This document shows positions 1 through 7,918 of a stretch of 14,951 nt of DNA, piece after piece. Where the stretch lies: contig MU647867.1 of NCBI GenBank assembly GCA_026770585.1, positions 30,857 to 45,807 of the forward strand, given 5' to 3'. Made by a program: the position numbers and the translations under genes. Below the pieces are notes generated by a model. That model saw only the letters and a list, made by a program, of their open reading frames with translations, was not told the origin of the DNA and did no database searches. The stretch comes from Baffinella frigidus. Its lineage: Eukaryota; Cryptophyceae; Cryptomonadales; Baffinellaceae. Numbering within the stretch: the stretch's first letter is position 1; each line of letters starts with the position of its first letter.

Positions 1-3000
1 CATCGGGACTATTTACATCGGGGGGTATCGGCGGGCCCGCAGCGTCGGCTGCATCTGGTTCGTGGGTGTCCAGAGGCTCCCCATGCCCGTTTCCCGTGTG
101 CTCCCCGTGCACCACATTGTCTTCCCGGTGAGTGGCCGCCCCTGCCCCCTGTGGCGGCACACTTGTAGTGTCTGCGGGGTTGGTTGCACATCCATCGTGG
201 AGCAATTTCAACGCCTCGTACCTGGTCTCCAGCCGCGCAACCGACTGTCGTAGATCCCCGATCGTTTCACGCGCGGTCTTCAGTTTATTGGCGACGGCGG
301 AATGTTTTGCAGTCGCATTTGTTGTCTGCTGCTGTGCTTCCGCCTCGATGTCCTTTGCAAGGGCCTGCAGCCGGGTCTGTTCGCGCAGTAGCTGTGTATT
401 CGATGCCCGCATCTCCTCTAGAAGTGCGTTGGCTTCTAGAACCCGTGCCTGTGATGCTGTGATAGACCTCGTCAGGTTATGGTTCACAACCTGCAGCCGC
501 TCGATATCACCCCCAATGGTATTGTAAGCGACTTTCAGTGCCTCCAACTCCATCGCCCGATCGCCATGTTCCGGCTGACGCTTTGCGTTTTCTTCGCGCA
601 CACGCTGCACCTTCTCGCGGTGGGCAACATTGAGTTTCCGCAACTCCTCTTCGTGGCTCTTCGCGAACTGGCGAAACTTCTCCTCGTGGGCCTCGGTGAG
701 CAGACGAACCTTCTCGTCGTGGGCATGGGTGTCCCGGTGCAAACTGTCGCGTTGGTTGCGTTCAAAGAGGCGCAAATGTTCAGCGTGAGCATCGTGAAGT
801 TGCTTCAAACGCTCCTGGGTGAGGTTTTCAAGGTTGGCTTTCTCACTGTCTACCTCGTCCAGCTGCTCAATGTGATGTTTCTTGAGAATGGCCACCTTGT
901 CTGCGAAGTCCTGCTCAAGTTGACGCACTTCGGTGGAGTGATTGCCTTTGAAAGTGCTTATCTGTACACGGAGTGCTTCCGTAATGTGTTTGGTTGAATC
1001 GCCCGCGTCCCCCAGCTGCTTCGTGCCAAGAGCATTGAGCATCTGCATCTCCTCCGCGTGCTTACCTTCAAGTTCACGCAACACTTGAATCTGACGAACT
1101 TCAAGGTCGTCTATCCTGTCACGGAGTCTCTTCTCGATGTCCTTGCGTCCAGCATCCACCAGTTGCAGCTGCCTGCTGTGGTCGTCTTTGAGTCGCAGAA
1201 GCTCTCCATCGTGTTCGCTCTGCGCGCTGCGGCGGTCTTCTTGCAGTCCATCGACCTGTAGAAGGTTGCTGATCCTGACTTGGCGCATACTCTCTTCCAG
1301 TTTCTCTTTCATGGACGTCATAGACTTGAGATGCGACTGTGTATTGCACAGAGCGTCGAGTATGCGGTCATGACTACCCGACGTGGACAGAAGAGTGGCT
1401 TCCGCCGCAGCCAGGTTGCGGACAAGGACTACGGATTGCTGCTTCATGCTGGACACTTCTGATTCCAGTACACGAACTGTCTGCCCCGTTCCTTGTGTGT
1501 TGGCCCGTTCCCTTTCCAGCAGTTCCATGTAATTCCGCAAGCGGTCCGAGAATTTGGCGATCGCTTCCGTTTGATGCTGGCATATGCCCTCATATCGTTG
1601 CAGCTTATTGGATTCAAGTGACAACTTCGTCTTGTTCGAATGCTCCGATTCTTTCATTGTAACGATCAGCGCGTTGCATTGGTGGAGTTCTGCCCTGGTC
1701 TCATTCAGCGTGCGAATGGCGTCATCTCTATCTTTCGCTATGGGTAGCTCGACATCGGGGTCGAACATAGCAGCGAGATTGTCGATATCGGTGTTTTCAA
1801 TGACTCGTTGCTGTCGCAGATATTCCGCGACTCGCACCGCCTCTATACCCCGGGTTGTCGCCACGGCGAGTTGAAAGGTGTCTCTGTAATGCATCGCAAA
1901 CGCATTGAAGATGTACATGCCACATTCCCAAGACGCCTCTGTACGGGGGTATTCGTTTCTGATAGTGACACTGAAACACCCGTCTGCCGTCGGGAGAATC
2001 TTGGACCGTGTGCTGTCGAGTGTCGACGCATCGCGCGTCGTGAACGTGGCTGAAACAATGCCGGCGCTGTACGGGCCATGTAGATGCCCTGGGTGGGTGA
2101 TCTTCAGACGCGGAAACTCGTTGTCGGAATCGACCTCTACGATCCTACCGAGCACCCACCGATCCGCGTACATGTCGAGGTTGTACTTGATGGCAACCCA
2201 TCTGTGATTGAGATCAGTCCCCTTGGAGATCTTCTCGACTGTCAAACTCCTGAGATTGTCTGCGGTTGGAAGGTCTTCGTTACACATGGTCCAAGCCTTC
2301 CCCGGGTCATACATGAGTCTTGCCTGTCGAGGCAACTCGCCTTTCAATTCAGCGGGATCGAGACCATGCCAAGCAGCTTTGGAGATACTGCGTGGTGCAC
2401 GTGTGATATACAGAGATGCATCGCGATGAGGGTGGGATGCGAAGCGATCGTTGATTTCCCGTGTATCATAACCCGAAACGTCAGCATCTCCGCAATGAGC
2501 AAGCTCCGAAGCGCCGACATATGCATCCTCCCCCGCAGCCGCCGGTGGCGCGCGCGCCTTTTTCAAGGGGACACGTGCATCGCGCTTCGGAGGTAGTACG
2601 CCAGGTGCACTCTGTCTCTTATCGCGCGAAGCATTCCTCTCACGAACTGGGGAGGCACTCGCGCCCCCCCTAGCACCTTGCATGCGAAGACGCGTAGATG
2701 CGCGACGTTCCGGATTATCGCCAATGGCATTGTCATTGTTGTTGTAATTGGACTTGGCACCATTGTCGTCGCCACTTCTACGACGGACGGGGCGACGGAG
2801 ACGGTCAGGGGCGTGGGACACGAAATCATCCCGCGGCCTGGTATACACAGGAACCCAATCGTCACTGTCACCATCGTTTGCATCACGACCGCCGGCTTCT
2901 CTGTCACTGCCGTGGGTATCGTCTGCATCGGCATCCAACCGCGCTGCCGCTTGACGCAGTCCAGGGTCGAGGGACACCCTCTTCTGCTCTGCCATCGACC

Positions 3001-4309
3001 GAGCATCATAGGTAGCATTCTGCCGAGCCCTGCCCTGGGCGATCAGTGCAGGGTCAACGACCCCCTTTTCCGCATCGTCAGCAACCTGAACGGCACGCCG
3101 TTGTGCAGTGAATGCAGCCATAACTTCTGGTGACATTGAACGCGGCCCGTCCTCATCCGCGTCGTCAGATGTATAATATCCATTGGCGGTATCCCTGCTC
3201 CTCCCGTCCCGAATACGTTCGTCGAGGACCTTTGCCAGATGGTAAGCGAGAGCCGCCTGCGACACCTGCTGCCTCGCCGCCTCTCTGTATGCTTCGTTCT
3301 TGGCCTGTATCACTTGTGATGCTGACTGGAAGTTGCCCAGTGCATCCGCAGAATTCCACTTCCATGACAGCTCATCGGCCGTAGAACCTTGCAGTTCTTT
3401 GGAGAATCCACACCTGCGCACATCCTGCGAGGTGACATTGAGACCGCGCGACCATGCGCGATGAATCACACGGAGCCCTCCCCAGTAGAAACAGAAGACC
3501 TGGTTGTTCACGTTGTTAACCACGGCAGGTTTCCTGTAGATGAGCATAGCTGCGACCGGGACGTAGCACATGTCCTCCCCTATTGCGGATTTATGCAGCA
3601 TATAGCCTTTGATCTGCTCGCCAACCATACTAGCAGCCGTGCTACAAACCACTTCTTTGGAATTTTTCTTTCCAAAGAGTTCCATTGGAGTACGGTAGTA
3701 CTTGAGCTCTGCTATGACAACATAGCGCTTCGTTACAGTCATGCCACCCCCCAGCAGTGAAGGACCTTCCCCTAGGACCTGGCCAATCGTGACCACCATG
3801 TCAATCCGACCTGTCGAAGTTCTCTTCGAGTTTCCTTGCGGCCTATCGCTCACCTCTCTCTCGATTGTCATGGATGGCTCGTCGCCCTGCTGCATATCAT
3901 ACCCGTTCACCTGCCACCGTTGGTGCATCAAGACGGAGAATTGTTCTTCGGTTTGCTGCGGCTTCCAAACGTCTTTCATGACCTGTCTCGCGACCAATCG
4001 CAGCCGTTTCATGGCCACCACGGCCCTGTGCGACATGAGATCTGCGTTCTCTTTCCTCGCATACGGAGTGTCCCCGTATGCGTTCGTCATCTTTCGTATG
4101 TTCAAGGGCACCATCTCTGTCATGTTTTCAGGTGGGTTGTATTGCGTCAAAGAAGCTCGATCCCAATCATCCAACCCCCCGTAAAACGGACGTCCGTGTC
4201 CGAGGGCTACCACGACATATGGATCGCTGTTGATCTGCTTCAGGAATGCGGTGGCGTTGTTGTTCTCTATCTCATCATCCACCCTGATGTGAAAATCTCC
4301 GCTGTCCAT
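1..4309 (-). CDS. Large PD-(D/E)XK nuclease-like and coiled-coil protein, 3' end outside window
   Basis: One frame stays open from an ATG at 4309 (in-frame TAG 24 bases upstream) to the left edge: 1436 codons, no stop in the window. Residues about 150-260 carry a PD-(D/E)XK-like pattern: a predicted strand with GRID (D170), a second strand ending in AELK (E201, K203), then QIKGY (Q232, Y236) in a helix. This order of Asp, Glu-x-Lys and Gln-x3-Tyr fits the nuclease superfamily, but the family call comes from pattern only. Residues about 375-590 look disordered, with acidic stretches and basic clusters including PPKRDARVPLKKARAPP, a possible nuclear localisation signal. Residues about 595-835 are globular and unrecognised. 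From about 855 to 1380 the protein is a highly charged coiled coil, with exact 11-residue repeats at 1163-1239. A Pro/Gly/His-rich tail follows. The role is unknown; a nucleic-acid-processing or virion structural protein is plausible. Reality of the frame is very likely. Confidence 0.85.
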   Translation of the reverse strand, partial: MDSGDFHIRVDDEIENNNATAFLKQINSDPYVVVALGHGRPFYGGLDDWDRASLTQYNPPENMTEMVPLNIRKMTNAYGDTPYARKENADLMSHRAVVAMKRLRLVARQVMKDVWKPQQTEEQFSVLMHQRWQVNGYDMQQGDEPSMTIEREVSDRPQGNSKRTSTGRIDMVVTIGQVLGEGPSLLGGGMTVTKRYVVIAELKYYRTPMELFGKKNSKEVVCSTAASMVGEQIKGYMLHKSAIGEDMCYVPVAAMLIYRKPAVVNNVNNQVFCFYWGGLRVIHRAWSRGLNVTSQDVRRCGFSKELQGSTADELSWKWNSADALGNFQSASQVIQAKNEAYREAARQQVSQAALAYHLAKVLDERIRDGRSRDTANGYYTSDDADEDGPRSMSPEVMAAFTAQRRAVQVADDAEKGVVDPALIAQGRARQNATYDARSMAEQKRVSLDPGLRQAAARLDADADDTHGSDREAGGRDANDGDSDDWVPVYTRPRDDFVSHAPDRLRRPVRRRSGDDNGAKSNYNNNDNAIGDNPERRASTRLRMQGARGGASASPVRERNASRDKRQSAPGVLPPKRDARVPLKKARAPPAAAGEDAYVGASELAHCGDADVSGYDTREINDRFASHPHRDASLYITRAPRSISKAAWHGLDPAELKGELPRQARLMYDPGKAWTMCNEDLPTADNLRSLTVEKISKGTDLNHRWVAIKYNLDMYADRWVLGRIVEVDSDNEFPRLKITHPGHLHGPYSAGIVSATFTTRDASTLDSTRSKILPTADGCFSVTIRNEYPRTEASWECGMYIFNAFAMHYRDTFQLAVATTRGIEAVRVAEYLRQQRVIENTDIDNLAAMFDPDVELPIAKDRDDAIRTLNETRAELHQCNALIVTMKESEHSNKTKLSLESNKLQRYEGICQHQTEAIAKFSDRLRNYMELLERERANTQGTGQTVRVLESEVSSMKQQSVVLVRNLAAAEATLLSTSGSHDRILDALCNTQSHLKSMTSMKEKLEESMRQVRISNLLQVDGLQEDRRSAQSEHDGELLRLKDDHSRQLQLVDAGRKDIEKRLRDRIDDLEVRQIQVLRELEGKHAEEMQMLNALGTKQLGDAGDSTKHITEALRVQISTFKGNHSTEVRQLEQDFADKVAILKKHHIEQLDEVDSEKANLENLTQERLKQLHDAHAEHLRLFERNQRDSLHRDTHAHDEKVRLLTEAHEEKFRQFAKSHEEELRKLNVAHREKVQRVREENAKRQPEHGDRAMELEALKVAYNTIGGDIERLQVVNHNLTRSITASQARVLEANALLEEMRASNTQLLREQTRLQALAKDIEAEAQQQTTNATAKHSAVANKLKTARETIGDLRQSVARLETRYEALKLLHDGCATNPADTTSVPPQGAGAATHREDNVVHGEHTGNGHGEPLDTHEPDAADAAGPPIPPDVNSPD
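593..823 (-). repeat. Seven consecutive 11-residue (hendecad) coiled-coil repeats
   Basis: Inside the large minus-strand gene, residues 1163-1239 divide exactly into seven 11-residue units. The four at 593-724 are clearest: AHDEKVRLLTE, AHEEKFRQFAK, SHEEELRKLNV and AHREKVQRVRE. The preceding AHAEHLRLFER also fits; the first and third units are weaker. Hydrophobic residues recur at positions 6 and 9 of each unit, with a conserved His at position 2. Hendecads are known to give nearly straight or slightly right-handed coiled coils rather than the usual left-handed heptad supercoil. Confidence 0.8.
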
Positions 4310-4380
4310 GTCAATGCAACTCGGACGACACTACGTCCCACCCACCAGGGCCTTGCAACATGCGAATATGTACAACCATA

Positions 4381-4388
4381 CTTAAATA
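4381..4388 (-). promoter_or_regulatory. TATA-like element of the nuclease-like/coiled-coil gene
   Basis: Read on the minus strand this is TATTTAAG, about 72-79 bases before the ATG at 4309, in the 207-base gap between the two minus-strand genes. It is the most AT-rich spot of that gap. The position would allow a leader of roughly 45 bases. The assignment rests on sequence resemblance only. Confidence 0.4.
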
Positions 4389-4446
4389 AAGACGATACAA
4401 TAAGGGGGGGTGGCACACATAGCACCATGTTGGTATGTACGTTCAT

Positions 4447-4452
4447 TGTATT
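4447..4452 (-). terminator. Possible weak polyadenylation signal for the 1028-residue gene
   Basis: Read on the minus strand this is AATACA, a known weak variant of AATAAA, 65-70 bases past the TAG stop at 4517-4519. No AATAAA or ATTAAA occurs on the minus strand between 4310 and 4516, so this is the only candidate seen in the gap. Confidence 0.2.
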
Positions 4453-4490
4453 TACACGAACATGTCGACAGCCTTTTCTGTCCAAGTTCC

Positions 4491-4520
4491 AGCCGACTAC
4501 AGCGGACTACAGCCGACTAC
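4491..4520. repeat. Three 10-bp tandem repeats at the end of the 1028-residue gene
   Basis: The unit agccgactac is repeated three times, with one mismatch (agcggactac) in the middle copy. The last copy contains the TAG stop codon of the minus-strand gene, and with the following bases it forms a small inverted repeat, agccg-acta-cggct, at 4511-4524. The repeat sits in the 3' end and untranslated region and may be simple slippage or a hairpin. Confidence 0.8.
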
Positions 4521-7500
4521 GGCTGCCGATGCGTCATCTCCAGCGAGAGCGCTCGGTAGCGTTCACTGTGGACTTCGACGTTAAACACCACCCGCTGCAC
4601 CAGCGCCACCGTGTTGAAGTGGAAGTCACGGGCGAGGCTTAGCGCGGCCTTGGGAAGTAGAAGGCCCGTCGAGAAGGCGGCACACGTAGCCGCGGGGGAG
4701 GCAAATGAAGCATGTTTGTCGGGCATCGCCTTTGCAGTTGCCGAGGCCCACTTACGGGCAATGCTCGATGCGACGGGGGACGTGGGGTATCCGAGGTGTT
4801 TTGTCTCGCGGGCTACTTGAAGCAACACCATGTCGCGCATTGCATCCGTGACACGACCGTGCCCCCCCTCCCCTCCCGTGAGGGCATTCAGTGTGTCGCG
4901 CGTCGCGTCTTGGAGAGAGTCTTGGGCCTTCTTCTCCCCGCGACAGGTCTCGGGTAGACCAAATGCAGCAAACGCCGGCTCTGACGCAAGACCATGCAGA
5001 GCCCGTTTGATGGTCGAAGTGGCGACCCCGATCTCCGAGAGACGGTGTCCAACCAGTACGAGAACTGTCGCCTGTGCCACTTGCCCGTAGAACATTCCTC
5101 GGGCCGTATGGATGTACGGGATGTCGAGAATGACCAGCTCGGGGTAGTGCATCTCGTGTAACTGCGGCGACGCCTCGTCCATGATGAGAGATATGTACCC
5201 GCGAAACACCCACTGTGTGCAGCTGCTGTCGGTGCCGACAGCAGCGCTGCTGCGTTGTAGCCACGCAAGCGTGTTTGCAGTAGAAAGCCCGTGGTCGAAC
5301 CACGATTGCACCGACTGCCGCTCCTCCTCCACGTTCGCGACGATGGAACACGACCGAGTTGCTTCGATGGAAGCGTTGGCGAGCGAGATATCGAGTTTGC
5401 ACAGCTCGTGCATGATGTCCACCACGGTAGTCGCAAACAGTCCGCCAAGCTCGGTCGTACTGTGCGAGACGTCGGCGCCAGAGAGAGCCTCCACGCGGCC
5501 CTTCAAGCGAGTGTACACCTGCGGGTCCAACGCGAAGCGTGGACTGTCCTCGTACAGGTCGGGGCCGTGCGATTGTTCGTTCGCCGAATGGCGTCCGATA
5601 CCTGTGCCACCCCCGAGAAACTTCTCGGGTCTATCGCGCGTGAAGCGTAGGTATGTCCGCGGTCTAGCCAGAAGAGCACGTTCGGTGTCTGTACACGAGC
5701 TCGCCACAACGTAGACCCGTCGGGTTGGAGCTGACGACCCCCTTGAGCTGTTTACGCGCTTGTTGTAGAGCACGGCGCGCGCCTCGTCTGTCCCGATACA
5801 AGTCCGCATCGCCCCGACGGTCATTCGGAGCACATTGACGACGTCGGTCCAGCACACAACATCCGCGTCAAGACGCTGCTTCCACCGCGTAGTGTCCAGC
5901 CAAGCCAAGATCTTCTCGCGGTGTGAATGAATATGCAGCTCGTCGAGATGGTCGCGCAGTAGCATCATGGTGAGTAACGCGTGGCGGTACACCGGGACAC
6001 CCATATGCGTATCAATGCCCCGCATCTGCATGTGCAAGTTATGTTCGCGACCGTCCTCGAACGAACGAAGGGCATGTTGCAGACACTGGTCGTCGCGACC
6101 ATGATGGGCGTACTTGATGTTGAACGCGGTGTTCAACACAGACTCGTGGTGGACATGTTCGATGCTGTAGCTGTCGGGCGAGCGCTGGTTGTGTAATACC
6201 AGCCGCATCTGGGCATCGCTCGTAGAAATGTGCACAGACCGCCTCTTCTGCTGCTCCTGCTGCTCCTGCTGCTTCTGCGGCTGCGGCGGCGTAGACGGCG
6301 TAGACGGCGTAGACGGCGTAGACGGCGTAGACGGCGTTCTCAGTGGATGCTGCATGTCGGCGGCAATCGTGCTGCAGTCGGAAACGCCGCGCTCTTGGCG
6401 GTATTGCAGCTTGATCGCCTGGAGCATCTCGACACCGCCGAACATGCCACTCACCCGCAGAAACTTGTTCTCGACCGCCTGGGCCTGGCGTAAATAGCGC
6501 ACGGCTTCTGTTTCAAGAAACGGTTTCGGGACACAGCAGAGTGCGGCTTCTTGCACCCCCTTACGCAACAACGCCTCTGTGTCGTATATGTTGGAGAGGA
6601 CACGTCGCGTTCGGTCTTGGAACTCCCTCGAATTCTCGCGGTGCCACGTACACAGAGCAGCGTTGAACTTGCGGAGGTGTGTACACAAGGCCATCTTCTC
6701 GCCGATGTGAGATGTCTCGCATGCACCCCCCGCGAAACGGCGCCGTGTCTCCGAGAAGGCCGTGCATAGCCCAGATGCAACATGCAGCAGTTCCGAGGAG
6801 GCCGTCGCCACTGCATCTGATAATGCGCATCGACCCGTAGGAGCGTACGACCCCGGATTGCCACAGACGTCGAAACACCGCACTATGCGTGCCGCAAAGA
6901 CAGACGAGTTTGTCAAGACGATTTTCATGCTGTTGAACAACCCGGTATGTACGATGAATTGCCGCATAGCGCGTATGGACAGCGCCCCCATCCCCCGGGC
7001 CATGAACACCCGGTGCCCAAGAAGCATGGACAGCTCGGCGCTGGTCCCAGTAGACGAAGGCGGTAGCGTGGCGAGTGCAAGCGCCCGCGTAGTCCGCAAC
7101 CGAGTCGCGAAGGTCCGCATGAACCGCACCACAACCTTGGCAGCCGACCGGGTGGCGGGCTTGTCCTTTGTCGGTGCCAGTCCTGATACACATTTCCGCT
7201 TGCCAAGAAGAGATGTTCCCGCGCTCGCATACTTGGCATCGCCGGAGATAGCACCGGTGTCGCGCGTGGTCCCTGCAGTCCTTGCAGCACTTACGGCGCT
7301 TGTAGCATTTTTAGTGTGTGTGGTACTACGGCAGGCCTTTTTATGGCCATTGGCGACGGCGGGTGCCGGTTGCAACGTCTGGTGCGTCGTATCAAGCCGT
7401 GGTCTGCAAGAGCTGCGCGCTTCCGAGTTAACATCGACCATACCCCCGTAGTACGGGGCTCGCTTGCCGACGCGTGTATTCATGGGGTATGTGTGTTGTA

Positions 7501-7603
7501 GAGTTGCTCCCACATGCATGACCGATCTAAGTGAGAGTCTGCTGCTACCAACACGTATTTTGTTGCACACAACACCACGTAGATTAAATCCACGACCATT
7601 CAA
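4517..7603 (-). CDS. Hypothetical 1028-residue protein with Thr-Pro-Ser repeats
   Basis: I do not recognise the family. The frame is open for 1028 codons and ends in TAG. Residues 1 to about 150 are low-complexity and rich in Ser, Thr, Ala and Arg. Residues about 155-420 read as amphipathic helices with scattered Cys and His. Residues about 423-457 form a flexible linker, TPS repeated five times followed by a Gln/Glu run and KRR. The remaining 570 residues are a mixed alpha/beta or mainly helical domain with conserved-looking Trp, Cys and aromatic residues. There is no signal peptide, convincing membrane span or Walker motif, so an intracellular protein is likely. The start is uncertain: the ATG at 7603 gives the longest frame, but Met41 at 7483 is a good alternative because the first 40 residues look arbitrary. 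The upstream gap is shared with the divergent secreted-protein gene. A virion or regulatory protein is possible, without direct support. Confidence 0.75.
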   Translation of the reverse strand: MNGRGFNLRGVVCNKIRVGSSRLSLRSVMHVGATLQHTYPMNTRVGKRAPYYGGMVDVNSEARSSCRPRLDTTHQTLQPAPAVANGHKKACRSTTHTKNATSAVSAARTAGTTRDTGAISGDAKYASAGTSLLGKRKCVSGLAPTKDKPATRSAAKVVVRFMRTFATRLRTTRALALATLPPSSTGTSAELSMLLGHRVFMARGMGALSIRAMRQFIVHTGLFNSMKIVLTNSSVFAARIVRCFDVCGNPGSYAPTGRCALSDAVATASSELLHVASGLCTAFSETRRRFAGGACETSHIGEKMALCTHLRKFNAALCTWHRENSREFQDRTRRVLSNIYDTEALLRKGVQEAALCCVPKPFLETEAVRYLRQAQAVENKFLRVSGMFGGVEMLQAIKLQYRQERGVSDCSTIAADMQHPLRTPSTPSTPSTPSTPSTPPQPQKQQEQQEQQKRRSVHISTSDAQMRLVLHNQRSPDSYSIEHVHHESVLNTAFNIKYAHHGRDDQCLQHALRSFEDGREHNLHMQMRGIDTHMGVPVYRHALLTMMLLRDHLDELHIHSHREKILAWLDTTRWKQRLDADVVCWTDVVNVLRMTVGAMRTCIGTDEARAVLYNKRVNSSRGSSAPTRRVYVVASSCTDTERALLARPRTYLRFTRDRPEKFLGGGTGIGRHSANEQSHGPDLYEDSPRFALDPQVYTRLKGRVEALSGADVSHSTTELGGLFATTVVDIMHELCKLDISLANASIEATRSCSIVANVEEERQSVQSWFDHGLSTANTLAWLQRSSAAVGTDSSCTQWVFRGYISLIMDEASPQLHEMHYPELVILDIPYIHTARGMFYGQVAQATVLVLVGHRLSEIGVATSTIKRALHGLASEPAFAAFGLPETCRGEKKAQDSLQDATRDTLNALTGGEGGHGRVTDAMRDMVLLQVARETKHLGYPTSPVASSIARKWASATAKAMPDKHASFASPAATCAAFSTGLLLPKAALSLARDFHFNTVALVQRVVFNVEVHSERYRALSLEMTHRQP
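6291..6335 (-). repeat. Five perfect 9-bp tandem repeats encoding Thr-Pro-Ser
   Basis: gtagacggc occurs five times in a row and encodes the TPS repeats at about residue 424-438 of the 1028-residue protein. It directly adjoins a CAG/GAG-type run at 6243-6290 encoding PQPQKQQEQQEQQKRR. The period is a multiple of three, so copy-number change would keep the frame. It probably acts as a flexible interdomain linker that could be phosphorylated. Confidence 0.95.
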
Positions 7604-7758
7604 CGCTACAATTGACTTAGAGTTGTTGACGACACACGTGTTGTCGTTTTGGGGAGCGGTCGATGGTCACATGCTGTGCGACCTCGTCTCTCAGCGGCCT
7701 CTCCTGGACCACCCGGTATTCTGTTTTGGACATGTGCCCTGGACAACCCAGTGCCACC

Positions 7759-7789
7759 CACAAACACACACACACACACGCACACACAC
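7759..7789. repeat. CA-dinucleotide microsatellite
   Basis: An interrupted (CA)n tract of about 31 bases, broken by caaaca near the left and cgca near the right. It lies 130 bases before the chosen start of the secreted-protein gene. If translated it would give a Thr-His run, which is one reason for placing the start downstream at 7919. Confidence 0.95.
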
Positions 7790-7872
7790 CCTCGTCTACG
7801 GGATGCCAGTGAACTGCCTATTGCACGTCATTGTGACCACCGGGTTGAAACACCTCCCCTCGATTGCGGTTG

Positions 7873-7880
7873 TATTAAAG
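7873..7880 (+). promoter_or_regulatory. TATA-like box of the 999-residue secreted-protein gene
   Basis: TATTAAAG starts 46 bases before the ATG at 7919. A start site about 30 bases downstream would give a leader of roughly 15 bases and would exclude the earlier in-frame ATG at 7649. This agrees with the signal peptide beginning at 7919. Confidence 0.4.
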
Positions 7881-7918
7881 TGCAACCCCCTAGACCGCTC
7901 AGATTCAAACACACGAGG

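Larger units (their letters stand above)
7604..7918. other. Divergent intergenic region with two promoters
   Basis: This 315-base gap separates the minus-strand 1028-residue gene from the plus-strand secreted-protein gene. It holds a CACGTG E-box-like core at 7635-7640 within an imperfect inverted repeat (CGAC and GTCG flanks), a CA microsatellite and a TATTAAAG element before the right-hand gene. A reading frame from an ATG at 7649 continues into the secreted protein, but it encodes a His-Thr run from the microsatellite and no domain, so I treat it as untranslated. Confidence 0.55.

Noticed and set aside
479-997. Plus-strand 172-residue hydrophobic reading frame that looks like a membrane protein
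   Set aside because: It is the exact antisense of the coiled coil of the large minus-strand gene; antisense of Lys/Glu/Gln/His-rich codons reads as Leu/Phe/Val. No promoter or poly(A) signal was seen for it.
4385-4390. Plus-strand AATAAA as a polyadenylation signal
   Set aside because: No plus-strand gene ends before it; on the other strand the same bases form the TATA-like element of the large minus-strand gene.
3836-4642. Plus-strand 268-residue reading frame
   Set aside because: It lies antisense to the nuclease-like N-terminus, the 207-base gap and the end of the 1028-residue gene, spanning the promoter and repeats, and shows no domain.
6762-7451. Plus-strand 229-residue reading frame
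   Set aside because: Antisense to the 1028-residue gene, with low-complexity content and no recognisable motif.
7444-7458. Perfect 15-base inverted repeat ccccgta-g-tacgggg
   Set aside because: It lies in the N-terminal coding part or leader of the 1028-residue gene, is short, and has no terminator or operator context; chance cannot be excluded.
7649-7918. N-terminal 90-residue extension of the secreted protein from ATG 7649
   Set aside because: It would place a His-Thr run from a microsatellite before an internal signal peptide, and a TATA-like box lies downstream of that ATG.
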